Assembly: GCA_022059125.1 (NCBI GenBank)
Contig: JAEUWY010000015.1
Location: 496,001-560,000 of the forward strand
DNA from: Corynespora cassiicola
Lineage: Eukaryota; Ascomycota; Dothideomycetes; Pleosporales; Corynesporascaceae
Reading direction: 5' to 3'
Length of the DNA: 64,000 nt
Both the position numbers and the translations under genes were made by a program. A model generated the notes under the pieces. It did not search any database and was not told where the DNA came from. It saw only the letters and a program-made list of their open reading frames with translations. Shown here piece after piece: positions 46,464 through 57,416 of this stretch (its first letter is position 1; each line of letters starts with the position of its first letter).

Positions 46464-47479
46464 ATGTCGGGAGTTCCTCAATCCTTTCAGGAAATGGCAG
46501 ACCGAATCAAGTACGAGATTTCGGATCCAGCTCCCGAGGTCAAAGATCAGCCGCAAAATATGGATGTGGATGCAACTGAGTACAATTCCCACTTCAATGG
46601 GAACCTTGCATTTCGTCCAGGCAGCACATTTGCGGCCAGCAATAACCCCGTTGGGTCATCCAATGTTACCCTGCAAGGTTCACTCGGAAATAACATTACC
46701 CCCAGTACTTTTGGAATGGATCCCAACCCCATGCTGGGTCAAAATGGCGATATCCCTGCAGGAACTGCTCTTGATGGAGCCAACGATGAGTATAATGATG
46801 AGGATGTTCACCCCTGGCTCCTTCAACCGAACTCCGTAAGCATAGACTCATCCAGTTCTGAATGTTCTTTTCTGATCTGAATAGCTCAAGCACTTCCGTA
46901 ACCTGCAGACCATGGCATTGGGGAATGCCCGCATCTTGTACGGCAGCGACCGCAATCTGTTTTATGGTAAGGCGCTTCTCTACCCTCCGAAGGACCGATT
47001 CTAACACACTCCATATACCTCGTCCTAGCACAAAAGGACAAGAGTAACTGGACTGCAACCCTCGTCAATACAATGGAAGGAGTTACCACCATCTTGCGCA
47101 AGGTAACCCGAGACGAGCCACTCCTCGCCATGGCCCAAATCGTCACTGGGTTGCAGAAGGATTGCGGAAAACTGTTGAGTAAGCTTTCATCTAATTCTTT
47201 CAGTATCTATTGTGGACTCTTTGCTAAAGCAATGTAGACTTGTGTGGCCCTAGCCTCACCACCAAGTTCGTCGGGCCCCAAGGTACACATACATCTAGAG
47301 GACGATTCGTAGTGAATGCTGCACCCCCGAAAGTTGAACGAACCAAGAATAATGATTTCTTGTCCTTCTTGAATGATGCTCCGCGTGGTCCACGTCGAGG
47401 TAGGAAGAATGGGGGGCCCACTATAACGGGATTCAGGGTGGAGAAGGTTCGTCGTAGCGGTGGATTGAACTATGACTAA
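46464..47479 (+). CDS. Hypothetical protein, four exons
   Basis: Exons 46464-46835, 46885-46966, 47029-47178 and 47238-47479; introns 49, 62 and 59 nt, all with good GTAAG donors and consistent phase; predicted 281 aa. Family not recognised. The first 120 residues are polar (Asn/Gly/Pro/Asp). The middle (about 125-205) is helical: LKHFRNLQTMALGNARILYG, WTATLVNTMEGVTTILRKV, LLAMAQIVTGLQKDCGKLL. The C-terminus is basic with PRGPRRGRKNGG and ends SGGLNYD. The helical centre may mediate self-association. Splice agreement makes the gene credible although its role is unknown. Confidence 0.6.
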
Positions 47480-48087
47480 GCCACTGCTTTCTCAATTTGG
47501 ACCAGGATACCTCTAGACTCAAACGAGGGCCCGGTGCATTGAGACTATAAAATACGAGGATTATTATTACCCTATACTTTATGATAACATATCTTTATGG
47601 CTATACAGGCTTTTACATTCGTGGTTAGGCATGTGCAAAAGGTAACGAAGCCAACATAACTCTCCAAGAAATCATCACACCATCCACTGAGAAGAATCAT
47701 ACACAATAGAAGAGCGCAATCTCTTAAAGGTCATCCCAGGTCGAAAAACGCCTATCATGCAAACCCCGGGCAAGAACATCACCCCTGGCCCATACCTCCA
47801 CGACAACATCCCCTCACCAAACCCCCCACCCCTAGTCATTCCCCCCTCAGCTCCCTCTGCCACTGCCTCACCGCTCCTCTCACCCTCTCCACCCCAACAC
47901 GACGCAGAAACTCCAAATCTCCCACCGTACCGTCACCATCTTGCCCATCCACCATGGGGAGCTGGACAGTTCCAGCAGCGGGAGAAGGAGGAGGGGCGGG
48001 GCCACCACCCCGAACGCACAGATCCTGAACAGAAAAGAAATGTTAACGTTCAGCTTGCTCGGGATTTTCAAGGGCTTGTGGGGCTCT
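47480..48087. other. Region 3' of two convergent genes; may contain a last exon of the gene to the right
   Basis: A spliced form of the 48088-48810 gene could use an intron from 48153 to 48025 (donor GTAAGT, acceptor TTCAG) and continue into a Gly/Pro-rich tail ending near 47840. The alternative is that this is simply 3' UTR. Confidence 0.35.
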
Positions 48088-48810
48088 TTATAACACCCAT
48101 TCAGAGTTCGAGTCCGTGCGTGGGGTGAAGTGAGGTGCAGAGTTGGTACTTACGTCCGAGGCGGAAGATCCATAGGCTAGGGGCGTGGGGAGCGTGGGTG
48201 AGTAGGAGGAGGAGTCTGAGAAGGAGTCGTGGTTGTTCTCAGTCTCTGTGCCGGGCAGAGCTTCCATGTCCTCATCTGCGGCTTCGTCCTTGGTTTCTTC
48301 CTTGTCCTTTACGCTCTTTTCGTCCTTGTCGTCCTTGTCGTCGTCGTTGGCGGCGGCAAGGGAATGGGGAGGAGGATTGCCAGTGCTAGAACCAACCTCG
48401 CCAGCACCAGTCGCACCAGAAGCCCCAGAACCAGAAGCAGCACGAAGAGGAGGTGAAGGAGGAGCATGGCCATCACCTCCTCCGCCGGCACCGACACCCG
48501 CCCTCATGTCACCAATATCGCCGCGGATAGAAGCCCAAAGGTCATCGACGGCGTCCCCAATGTTGGCGCAGCGCTTGCCATCACGAAGAATCTCGAAACG
48601 CATGTCCAAGTCGAGGTCTGGGTAGTAGACGAGCGTGGCCTGGACTTGACCCTCGTGGTGGGAGGTGATCATGTCGAACGTGATGCGGTGGGACATGAGG
48701 CCTAGGGAAGCGTAGAGGGCACGCGCGTCAGTGAGCAGGAGTGGCTTGACGGTTGTGATGTAGGTGATGAGGGTCAAGCTCTCGTGAAGTATGGCTGCAG
48801 AGGAAGGCAT
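48088..48810 (-). CDS. Hypothetical protein with acidic low-complexity tail
   Basis: 240 aa if unspliced. The first about 100 residues look folded: AAILHESLTLITYITTVKPLLL, LGLMSHRITFDMIT, GQVQATLVYYPDLDLDMRFEILRDGKR, then DDLWASIRGDI. The rest is Gly/Ala/Ser-rich and then acidic (NDDDKDDKDEKSVKDKEETKDE). A strong donor, GTAAGT at 48153, lies near the end and could remove the last 21 codons in favour of a different C-terminus. I do not recognise the family. Confidence 0.5.
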   Translation of the reverse strand: MPSSAAILHESLTLITYITTVKPLLLTDARALYASLGLMSHRITFDMITSHHEGQVQATLVYYPDLDLDMRFEILRDGKRCANIGDAVDDLWASIRGDIGDMRAGVGAGGGGDGHAPPSPPLRAASGSGASGATGAGEVGSSTGNPPPHSLAAANDDDKDDKDEKSVKDKEETKDEAADEDMEALPGTETENNHDSFSDSSSYSPTLPTPLAYGSSASDVSTNSAPHFTPRTDSNSEWVL

Positions 48811-50925
48811 TTTTTTGCTAGAAGTCGATTGTGAACTGGTAGAATTGGTGTTGGTATTGGAGGTGTTTTTGCTTGAGCGCGAGGCTGTGGCAGTGGAATT
48901 GGTATGAGATCTGAGAGTGTGTGCAAAATGTATGTCTGTGTCAGAGCTGTGCGCGTAAGAACTTGGTGTGAGGTAGAAACAAGTGTTGTTGTTTTGATTT
49001 GGGAAAATATTGTGGGTTGGAGCTGTTTATATTTATGAACTATCACGTGCTTGAACAGTTCAAAGTGAAAGGCTTTCTGGAAGAGGGTAGATAATTAAGT
49101 GATAAAGGTTTTTCATGGCGCGAAGTGGACTTAGGGCGACAAAAAATATAATAAGTACTGGTTTAACTCTTCAAGCGCGCGAGATAGATGATGGCGACCA
49201 CTAAGAAAAACTATGTCCTTGTAAAGGTACTTGAAGTAGTACTCTATTGCCTGTAGATGTACGTATCTGGCGTAATGCAGTGTACCACCATGCAAAATAC
49301 CCCAGCTGACACTACTTACTATTAAGCACACGTAAATACATCTTATATATTCTAAACGCAAACATCTATATATTTACATCTTGAATATAAGAGAGCAAGA
49401 GAAAGGACGCAGAAGCAAAAAGAAGATTTTTTCGTCCTTGCTGCCACCTTCCGTGCTTTTAAGCGGAAGTGGGCTTTAATTATCTTTTTTGTAGTCGGGC
49501 TTGCTGTAATCCCCCCCCCCAAGGCTCATGTTTCCCAAGGGCATTCTCAGAAAACCTTTTTTTGCTAAACCAAAACCTGTGATTCGAACTCGGTCATAGA
49601 CTTGTAATTCTTCTGCATGAAAAGTCCAGCTTTATAACTTTGTTGTCATTCGACTTGAGCTATTTCCCCAGGACGACCTTGCTATGCCGCCTATAAGAGT
49701 TTTTTTTTTGGGTGACAACCGGGCTAATTCCGCCGTATAAGTAGGCAATTGGGATTCAGAGGTTGTTCAAAGATGTTAGATGTAGAGGTCTAGCGCAGAG
49801 AAAATGGTCATGTGTTAACGACTGCGGACTTCGCGGGCACTCTCACGTTGTGACAGACTTTTGGCATGTGATCTGATTTTTGGACTTCGAAGTGTGTCTT
49901 GGTCTGAAGTATCCAACATGGGCATATCATGTGTCTTTCTTGACTCTACGGGTATACGCGTAGGCAAGCAGACAATCCTGTGAGCTCCTATAATAGCGTG
50001 TGATCATGAACACGTTTATCACTAGTATCATGAACTTAAAGCCTATATTTTGTGAATGTAGCCAGGGGATAAAGAAACTACTGGTGTGCAGATGGATGAT
50101 CGCATAGTAGCAGAACAAACAGGCTTACTACCAAACATATGTGCTGCGGACTTGACCGACGCGGCCTCCACACCAGGTGCAGAAACAAGTTGGCCCAATG
50201 TGCGTGTAGATCCTCTTCCAATAAAGACTATATGCAGTGAAGGCATGCAGAGGCCTATCGAAAAGCGGGACCATGTACCTCTATCTGTCCAATTCACTGA
50301 TACGAGCAAAATCGATAGTTGGCGTAGTCTTAGTAACCCTATGACCACAGCAGATAGCTGCAAAAGGCCATATCTGCAAGTCTGGAATTTATTAGAAATC
50401 TGCAGAGCCTAGAACCAAGCATCACCCTACAATTGGACATGTTGGGGCACGCGTGTGGTCCTATCACACTCCCCAAAGAATCCAACATGCAACCAAACCA
50501 ACAGTATGCAGTATCACCAAGTACTTTCTGTCCATACTGTAGCTTACGGATGTACGACCGGTAGGGGCTGACAAACGAACAGTTAAAGCTCAGTACATGT
50601 AGGCCGAGAGTCACCCAAAGATCTCACGCGGAAGCACCCAGGAGGCAACATCTCCAAACCCAAATGGCTCTGATTTGTCAAGAATCCCAGACTGTATAGC
50701 TGACATTGTGCCCTTCTGACTCATACCCAAACGCCTGACCAACGCCATGCCTAGTTCCCGAAAAGGCACCCGGATGCCAAAGCATCCTGCTTGCCTGCAT
50801 TGTGCAGCGCTGAGGAAGGGTATAGCAGGTCCATTCCTCCATGCGCCCAACAACGCCATAATTCGCCATGATCGGTGGATCTCCAGCAGAAGACTGCCTC
50901 GCGCAGCTCCGTGATTCTTTGTCAT
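48811..50925. other. AT-rich intergenic stretch (2.1 kb)
   Basis: 49.1-49.5 kb is distinctly AT-rich with TATA-like runs; a short C run lies near 49511. Frames are short (up to 108 codons) and motif-free. A GATTCGAACTC sequence near 49580 resembles a tRNA T-arm on the minus strand, but no complete tRNA fold could be made. The composition fits an old, mutated repeat; no identifiable remnant. Confidence 0.4.
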
Positions 50926-52002
50926 CTAAACGCCCGCCTTCTCTGGGTCAACGTCCAAATTCCAATCAATTTCGCTGCCCTCGCCGTAGCGCTGGACAAG
51001 CCACTCATTCGTCTTGGTAAAGTGGTGACAATCGAACTGCACCGGCAAATCAGCATATACTCCAATGCATGTGCGGCAATTTCTGCCTGTTGGTAGTGGC
51101 GGTTGGTGGAACTTACATATCCCCTCATGGCACTAAGCGGGCTGGGGTGTACGCTCTTGAGGATGAGGTGCTTCTCCTTGTTCACATCCCTGACACGCTG
51201 CTGCGCGGGCGTGCCCCAGGCGAGAAAGACTACGCCGTTGGTGCGCACCTTGGCCACCGTGTCAATCACTTTCTGCATCAATTGCTCCCAGCCCTTGCCC
51301 GAGTGCGAGTTTGCCTCGCTGCGGCGCACGGTCAGACACGTATTGATGAGCAGAACGCCCCGGTCCGCCCACGGAGTCAGGAGACCGAGCTTGTTCGGTG
51401 GCTCCTTGAAGTCCGGGTAATCCTTCTTGAGGGCCTTGTAGATGTTCTTGAGCGAGGGGGGAGCCGGGGTGGGCGGGCGGACGGAAAAGCAGAGACCGTG
51501 GGCCTGGTTGGGGCCATGGTAGGGGTCCTGGCCTGTGATTACGACCTTGACGGTGTTGAGGGGTGTGTGCCGCGACCTTAGGGCACATGGTCAGCAATTG
51601 GTGTGCATTTGAGGTGTGCTGCTCGCATGCTCGCATGCACGCGGGACGGCGAGGATGCAGCGGATGGGAGTCATACCAAGAGTACACGTCTTTCATTGGA
51701 GGATACACAGTCTTGCCGCTGTCCAGCTCCTTTTGGAGGAAGCGCTTGAGCTCGAGGAAGTTGGGCGAGACCAGCACATCCTTGAGGTGCGGCAGCCAGC
51801 TCTCATGCAGCGTGTCAATCTCGAGCTTGAGCAGCTTCTTCTGCTCGTCGGTCAATCCCTTGACCCATGCTTCCTTGTCGAAATTGACCTCGGCCTTGGG
51901 CTTGGATTTGGGCGCGCCAAAGAAGGATGTGATGCTGCCATTGACCTTGGTCTTTTTGGTCGCGTCAGTAGCTGCGTCTGCTGCCTTGCGCTTGAGACTC
52001 AT
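50926..52002 (-). CDS. UNG1: Uracil-DNA glycosylase, family 1
   Basis: Exons 52002-51677, 51576-51117 and 51036-50926; introns 100 (GTATGA..CTAAG) and 80 nt (GTAAGT..TGCAG); predicted 298 aa. Removes uracil from DNA as the first step of base excision repair. Splicing gives VYSWSRHTPLNTVKVVITGQDPYHG with catalytic D126, then GLCFSVRPPTPAPPSLKNIYKAL, GVLLINTCLTVR, FLAWGTPAQQ and HPSPLS with catalytic H252, then FDCHHFTKTNEWL. The N-terminus has basic KRK..KKTK (nuclear) and SITSFFG at 23-29, resembling the PCNA-binding motif of nuclear UNG. ATG 52002 is the only ATG in the upstream frame, so a mitochondrial form would need another promoter or start. Confidence 0.94.
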
Positions 52003-52618
52003 GGTGGCGAATGCGAATATCTCGATGCAGTTGATTAAGATCAGAGGATGCAAAAGGCGGAGGAGGCAAACAAAATGAGGAGAGATGGGATATCCAAGGT
52101 GGAGGTGATGTGCAGGAAATCAGGCAGCGAGACGCGAGCTGGAGGTCGAAATGAACGCTCGGACCCGTGGACGCGACCCGTGGACGTGGCGGGGCACGCG
52201 CACACGTGAAATCGCACTTTAGCGCGGTGGAACGCGTCTCGGCTAGGGATGATGTCAGAGGGTGGAGCTGTGGGGTTCTGGCCGGCGCAGTCTCACAACG
52301 GCAGGGAAGCATGCAAGGCCAACGCCAAAACAATCACGCAGGAGCCCCAGCTGCCTGCCCATGGCAAATCAGAGCAAGGCAGCGCGCGTGATTGGCATGG
52401 ATATGCCTTTTCGAGCTGTTTGTCTGCCTGTAGCTGCGACACGGGCGTGCCTACTGTTCCAAGCGTTATAACGTCACATCAGCAGAACTGGGAGCATATA
52501 AACAGAGGGTTTTCTCCCTGTTTTGCCTTTCTTTTTCTCTACATACACTGAACTCTGTTCTTCCAGCAACTCGCTACTCAAATCAGCTCCAAGTTCCAAG
52601 TTCCAACCCCAAATCAAC
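52003..52618. promoter_or_regulatory. Divergent promoter region, UNG1 / Con-10-like
   Basis: 616 bp. Towards the stress-protein gene there is AACGTCACAT at about 52470-52479 (a CRE-like ACGTCA core, bound by Atf1-type stress bZIPs in other fungi) and TATAAA at 52497-52502, 117-122 bp before the ATG. Both suggest inducible expression; this is inference from motifs. Confidence 0.5.
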
Positions 52619-53038
52619 ATGGCCGACTCTAACCCCCACAACTTTGCCAATCTGCCCAAGGATGAGCTGAAAGAGATTGCTGCCAAGGGCGGCCATGCCT
52701 CTCACGGAGCCCACGAGGCTGAGGTCCGTCGTTCCATCCTCCATCCAAATCACATCGATCTGACCAAGTCCTCGTGTAGACCCATACCGACCGCAACCCT
52801 GACGGCACCTTCACCAAGGGCTCTGAGCTCGCAAGGGAACTTGGAGCCGTCGGCGGCCACGTAGCCCACGAGCACCAAATCGAGAAGGATGGCGTATGTT
52901 CCCCTCATGCCTTTCTTCACCTTGGAACATCGCACTGACAATACTACGTAGCGTAACCCTGACGGCACCTTCAAGGAGGGAAGCAAGTTGGCCCATGAGC
53001 TTGGTGCTCAGGGCGGCCATGCTGCTCACCAGAACTAA
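52619..53038 (+). CDS. con-10: Conidiation-specific protein 10-like, KGG-repeat stress protein
   Basis: Exons 52619-52723, 52780-52893 and 52952-53038; introns 56 (GTCCGT..TGTAG) and 58 nt (GTATGT..CGTAG); predicted 101 aa. Three KGG-type modules, roughly one per exon: ELKEIAAKGGHASHGAHE, GSELARELGAVGGHVAHEH and GSKLAHELGAQGGHAAHQN. The linkers repeat RNPDGTF. The protein is small, very hydrophilic and cysteine-free, like fungal Con-10 and bacterial general-stress KGG proteins, which accumulate during conidiation, desiccation or light exposure. Molecular activity is unknown; a hydrophilin role is likely. The first donor, GTCCGT, is weaker than the others but phase and repeat structure support it. 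Confidence 0.88.
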
Positions 53039-53671
53039 ATATATGAGATATGATGTAATGACTCTGGGGATTAGCCAGGTCCTTTGAGGCCTACGATATA
53101 ACGAATCCTAATTAATATCATATCCTGCAAGGATGCTGAATTGTGTGTGGCCTCGAATGTGATGAGGTATAAAACCTTTGTGGAGACTTCATAGAGATTC
53201 CACTTTATCAAAGAATGGCCCAATTTACTCGTGTTTTTATGTGTACTTGGAGCAAATGGTATATTCCAACCCGGCTTCTATTTTCAATCACGCCCTTGAC
53301 TCGAATGATGCCAAGATTCTGCAGGTTCAACATATCCTACCGGAAAACATACTTGGTGTACTGTACTAATTGTATCAAAATCGAATTACCCCATCATTCT
53401 CGCTTTTATGGATGAATCTTGAATCTGCCACCCAATAATGCTACGGGTACGAAGAAGCTCGTCTACAATACATAGCCGAAGCCGCGGTGAAATGTCAAAA
53501 AGCCCTCGCCAAGTCATGAACGCCATATCTACCCCGAACACCGCCATCGCTCGTCACTCATAAATCGTATAATCCATGACAGCTATCCCCGGGGGCTAGC
53601 ATGTAACACCCCCCCCACCCTCCCCCTTCCTTAGTGATAGGCCAGAACTGGACGGTTGCTCAACGTAACCA
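53039..53671. other. Convergent intergenic region
   Basis: 0.63 kb; no gene seen. A short C run lies near 53611. Confidence 0.5.
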
Positions 53672-54575
53672 TTACTGAACCTTCTCATGATACTGCTCAT
53701 GGTTATTCTTCCACGGCCGACTCAAATTATCGACCCCAGTCCTCAACTTGAGCAGCGCCTTGACCACCTCAAGCAGAAACTCCTTGGGCAACTCTTGAGC
53801 ATCCGGATCCTGCTCGATCCACTCCGCCTTCCCCCTACAATACCAGATATCGACGAGCAACTTCCTCAACGGACACGCCTCAGTAGTGCCCTCATAGATG
53901 ATGCGAATCTCCTCGTTACTCGGATAATGCCTCTTCCCCGGCGCCGCGCCCCGCGCATACAAGACATAGGCATCCGCAATCGCATTCTTGAACTCGACAT
54001 CCATGAGTCGCTCGCCCAGGACGTAGGCGTAGGCCAGCACGTGGTACGACTCCTCGGATGGATCTCCCCCAGGGGGGCTGGGCGCCCCGGACGCATGCTC
54101 GGGAAGGACGGGCAGCTTGCCCGTGTAAAGCCACGTGCGGTACAGGGAGAAGGCCTCTGGGTCGTCCTCGGGGAGATCGACGGTGCGGCTGTCGGCGCGC
54201 TGCGACGCCCACTCGGGCTTCATGGCGCTGCGGAAGAACTCGCTCCGGTCGCAGAGGGCGTCCTCGTGCACCTTGAACGTCTCTTGGCTTTCGTCGAGGC
54301 CGACGCGGACGTTGATGGTGTCGCAATCCAGGCTAGTGGGGGAAAGTCAGTGCTCGGTTGCGAGCGCTTGTTTCCGTCGGGCTGGCGAGTGGGCTGGCGG
54401 GGGGAATGTGCAGGTGTGGGGAGGGGACTTACCGTAGTGCTTTTGAGACCATGATTCTGTGGTCGGGAATCTCGGATGGTTGGGCCTGGTTCATGCCCTC
54501 CGCAGTGAGTCGCTTTCGCTTTTGCGGAGGGCCACTGTATGCCAGACTAGATCCGAAAAAGGTCGATTCGGCCAT
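53672..54575 (-). CDS. BTB/POZ-like domain protein
   Basis: Exons 54575-54433 and 54332-53672; 100-nt intron (GTAAGT..CTAG); predicted 267 aa. The N-terminus carries PPQKRKRL, a possible nuclear signal, then PDHRIMVSKALR. The spliced core DTINVRVGLDESQETFKVHEDALCDRSEFFRSAMKPEW is the BTB motif (ligand surface, kVHk-type start, L..S.fF..m). It continues with VDLPEDDPEAFSLYRTWLYTGKLP and a helical C-terminus (VLAYAYVLGERLMDVEFKNAI). Fungal stand-alone BTB proteins like this are numerous and mostly uncharacterised; some act as Cullin-3 adaptors. No second domain seen. Confidence 0.82.
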
Positions 54576-55143
54576 CGAATAGATGCTTATGCTAGTTTCT
54601 ACGTCTTGATTGGCCGAGGAAGCCGTATAACTCCCTTCTCTATGCAATCAACTTGTCCGGCGGTCCCTTTGCCTCCTCTTACTGAGATCCAGCGATTGTC
54701 GATCCCGGTAGTCCCTCGTGCAGAGATGGAGTGAGAGTGGAGTTCAACGACAGACGCAGGCTTGAGATGTTGGGCTAGGCTCCCTCGACGGAGTCGCCAA
54801 GACAGCAGAGCTGTGGCGATGGAGACTATTGGCGATGAGTTGGAAATATGCAGCTATCGCCTCGCTGGGGCAGCGAGCGCACGTGTAAGAGCGGGTACGG
54901 TTGACGTTGATGTGGGACCGATGGGCCGCTCGGGGCTATGCCGTTTTTGGAAACTACGCACGGGCCACGATGCGTGTACTTGGGGCTACGTTCCAAGGTT
55001 TACAAAAGCAGCCCTAGAGCACGATGAAGTGGCACATTTCGAGCATTTGAATAAGCCATTGGGCTGAGATTAAATCTTACTAACGCAAAATTGGTATCAA
55101 AATCATACAAGAATCCAAGGGCCAGATCGCCAAAGCGCGGCGC
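54576..55143. other. Tandem intergenic spacer
   Basis: 0.57 kb between the BTB gene promoter side and the 3' end of the DUF2985 gene. No gene seen. Confidence 0.5.
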
Positions 55144-57416
55144 TCAAGGGTATGCACTCTCCCCCTCCTGTGGCGGTGCTTCCTTCTTCTTACCACTTTT
55201 GCTGCTGCTCGCGTGACTTGCGTGTTTTCTAATCAGGTTCAGACTCCTTCGAGGCCTTTCTTCTTCCTCTCGCTCACTCTCGCTTTCGCGCTCACGCTTC
55301 TTTTCCACCTTCTGCATTGCCTCTTGCGTCAGTTCCTGCCTATTCATTCGTTCCAGTACGTCCGTCTTCCTCGTCTTCTTGTCTCCAATCCAAATGAGAA
55401 GACCCGCTACTGCGTTGACCGTAATGGAGCAAATCAGAATGACGGTGGTGATGGCGAAGTGGCGGTGCTTGTAGTAGATGCCCCAGGTGGTTGCGCCCAG
55501 CGAGATCTGGAGCAGCGAGTGGCAGTCGAGCAGCACCACAATGGCCACTAGGTAGCGCAGCGGGAATGCGTAATGGGTCTCGGTCTCGTGCGGCTTGTAG
55601 AAGGAGTGCGATTTGGCGAACTTGGCTTGGTGATGTTCAAGCTTTTCTTGTTGCTTGGGAGTCAAAACTGTGAACTCCCACTGCTTTTCGGGATCCTCGG
55701 GATCCGTGGTCCGGGGCCCGGAAATGGGGGCATTGGCAGAGGGCAGGTCATTCTTGTCATGCAGCTTCGGCAGCATGTCCTTCTTCCGGCGTGACCAGGT
55801 ATAGTGGTGGTAATGGGCGATGTAGATCATGTGGTACGTATCGACGGCACGGAATGGAGCGAGCCCGTCTCCGACGATCGCGAAGAGTGCAACGAGCACA
55901 CTGTCAATAACGTGAACGACGTAAATTTGCCGGCCACCAACATTGATCCAGCCAATCAAGAAAAGCACCCATGCAAGACCGAAAATGGTGATGAGAAAAG
56001 CGTATAGTGTCACCAAAAAGCCCAACGCTGCGTGTTGATTAGTAGGGCGATGTGTAATCCGGAACAGCGAGACTCACGGCGTGAAACATAGTGGCCGAAA
56101 CCCCGCAGTGAACGCTTGAATTTGGATCTCCTCGAATGCAGCATGTGCCGCACGTGGTCGTTCATCTCCTGCTTGTCCTCTTTGCTCCAACCCTCCAAAG
56201 ATGCACCGTGAGGCAGCACTGCATAACGCGAATCGCTCAAGCGGGAATCAATCGTAGCAAGTGTTGCCATAGTGACGGCAGACTCGGTTCTCTGAGGCCT
56301 GGGTGGGCTTGATCTCGGAGGCGCTCCAGCTTCGGCGACTGCCTCTGCTTGTGCCTCTCGGGCGGGCGCCAAGATGGTGTTGATATCTTCCAGGCTTTGA
56401 ACCTCGCTGGGTGCTCGCTGGAGGTTGTAGGTCGGCCGACGGTTCACAAAGCGACCTAGGTTGGGGACGAAGAGAGAGTTTTGTAGGTTGGTCAGGGATG
56501 TCAGCGTCTGCACTTCGGGATCTGTCCAGGGTCAGAGATGAGCCGCTTGACTTGGGCAAAAAGAGAAAGAGAAAAAAAAAGGCACACGAACCGACTGTAT
56601 CCAGTACATCAACCATGTCAGAAGTGTATTCGCGGGGTGGCATGGCATCTGGCGCCGGCGAGGGCGACGCAGCGCGCGAGTCGGCGTTGGCTCTGTTGTT
56701 CCAGAAGGGGATGCGAGCAGAGACGGCGCTGCGGACTTTGCGCAGGCGGCCGGCTGGGGCTTGTGGTGTTGATGAGTCGGAGGAGCTCGTGGGGACATGG
56801 TCGAGCTGGCATTCTTCTTCCAGGGCGGGCAGGCGCGTGTTCGACTGTTGGAGCTGCGTCAACGAAGCGTTTGGGTCCAGGGCAACCTGGCGCAGGCCCT
56901 GGCTGGAGGGCATTCGTCTGATTCCAATGCTCGACTGGCGGAGGCCTATGCTGGGGCGAGAGCGCTGCGCCGTGGGAGGCGAGTTTCTGTTCGGGGCAGA
57001 GTTGCTCCTGGCACGCCTGGGAGTGTTTGCAGGACTGCCATGGGCGTCAGTGAATGGCCTTTGTCTCCCCTTGGGCCGCGCGTGGGGGCTTAGAAATACC
57101 TCGAAGTGTTCGATGAGGGGCCTCCATTTCTGGAAGGCTTGGAGACCGATTTGCCGGCATCAACGGAAGACTGGAGCGACGTGGGCGGCTCGAGGGCAGG
57201 CTGGGGTACGGGCTGATCGCCTGGCACGGCAAAATCGCGAGCCGCGGTGCCTGGCTGGGGGCCCAGGACGCCTTCGTTCACGGCCGTGGTGCTCGCATTG
57301 TCGTGGGGAGGGAGGGTCGACTGAGGCACAGAAAGGGAAGCGCTGCCGGACCCGGACGAGGCGGCCTCTGCGACGCGATTGCGCGCCGACCGCGCCTTCG
57401 ACTTGAGTTTGTCCAT
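55144..57416 (-). CDS. DUF2985 family integral membrane protein
   Basis: Four exons: 57416-57100, 57034-56592, 56521-56078, 56027-55144; introns 65, 70 and 50 nt; predicted 695 aa. The first 400 residues are polar, Ser/Pro/Arg-rich and probably disordered and cytosolic. Splicing then gives RGFGHYVSR-PLGFLVTLYAFLITIFGLAWVLFLIGWINVGG, the conserved start of the membrane core. It continues with YVVHVIDSVLVALFAIVGDGLAPFR, a loop MIYIAHYHHYTW, another hydrophobic pair around LRYLVAIVVLLDCHSLLQISLG and HFAITTVILICSITVNAVAGLLIW, and a charged KKRERESESEREEEE tail. This matches fungal DUF2985 proteins, whose function is unknown. Confidence 0.82.

Noticed and set aside
49560..49660. tRNA-like T-arm sequence on the minus strand
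   Set aside because: The TTCGAAT loop is present but acceptor and anticodon stems cannot be formed.
52003..52053. N-terminal extension of Ung1 as a mitochondrial presequence
   Set aside because: The frame continues upstream but begins only at TTG, with no ATG.
56411..57406. 331-codon plus-strand frame
   Set aside because: Antisense to exons 1-3 of the DUF2985 gene, whose splicing is consistent.
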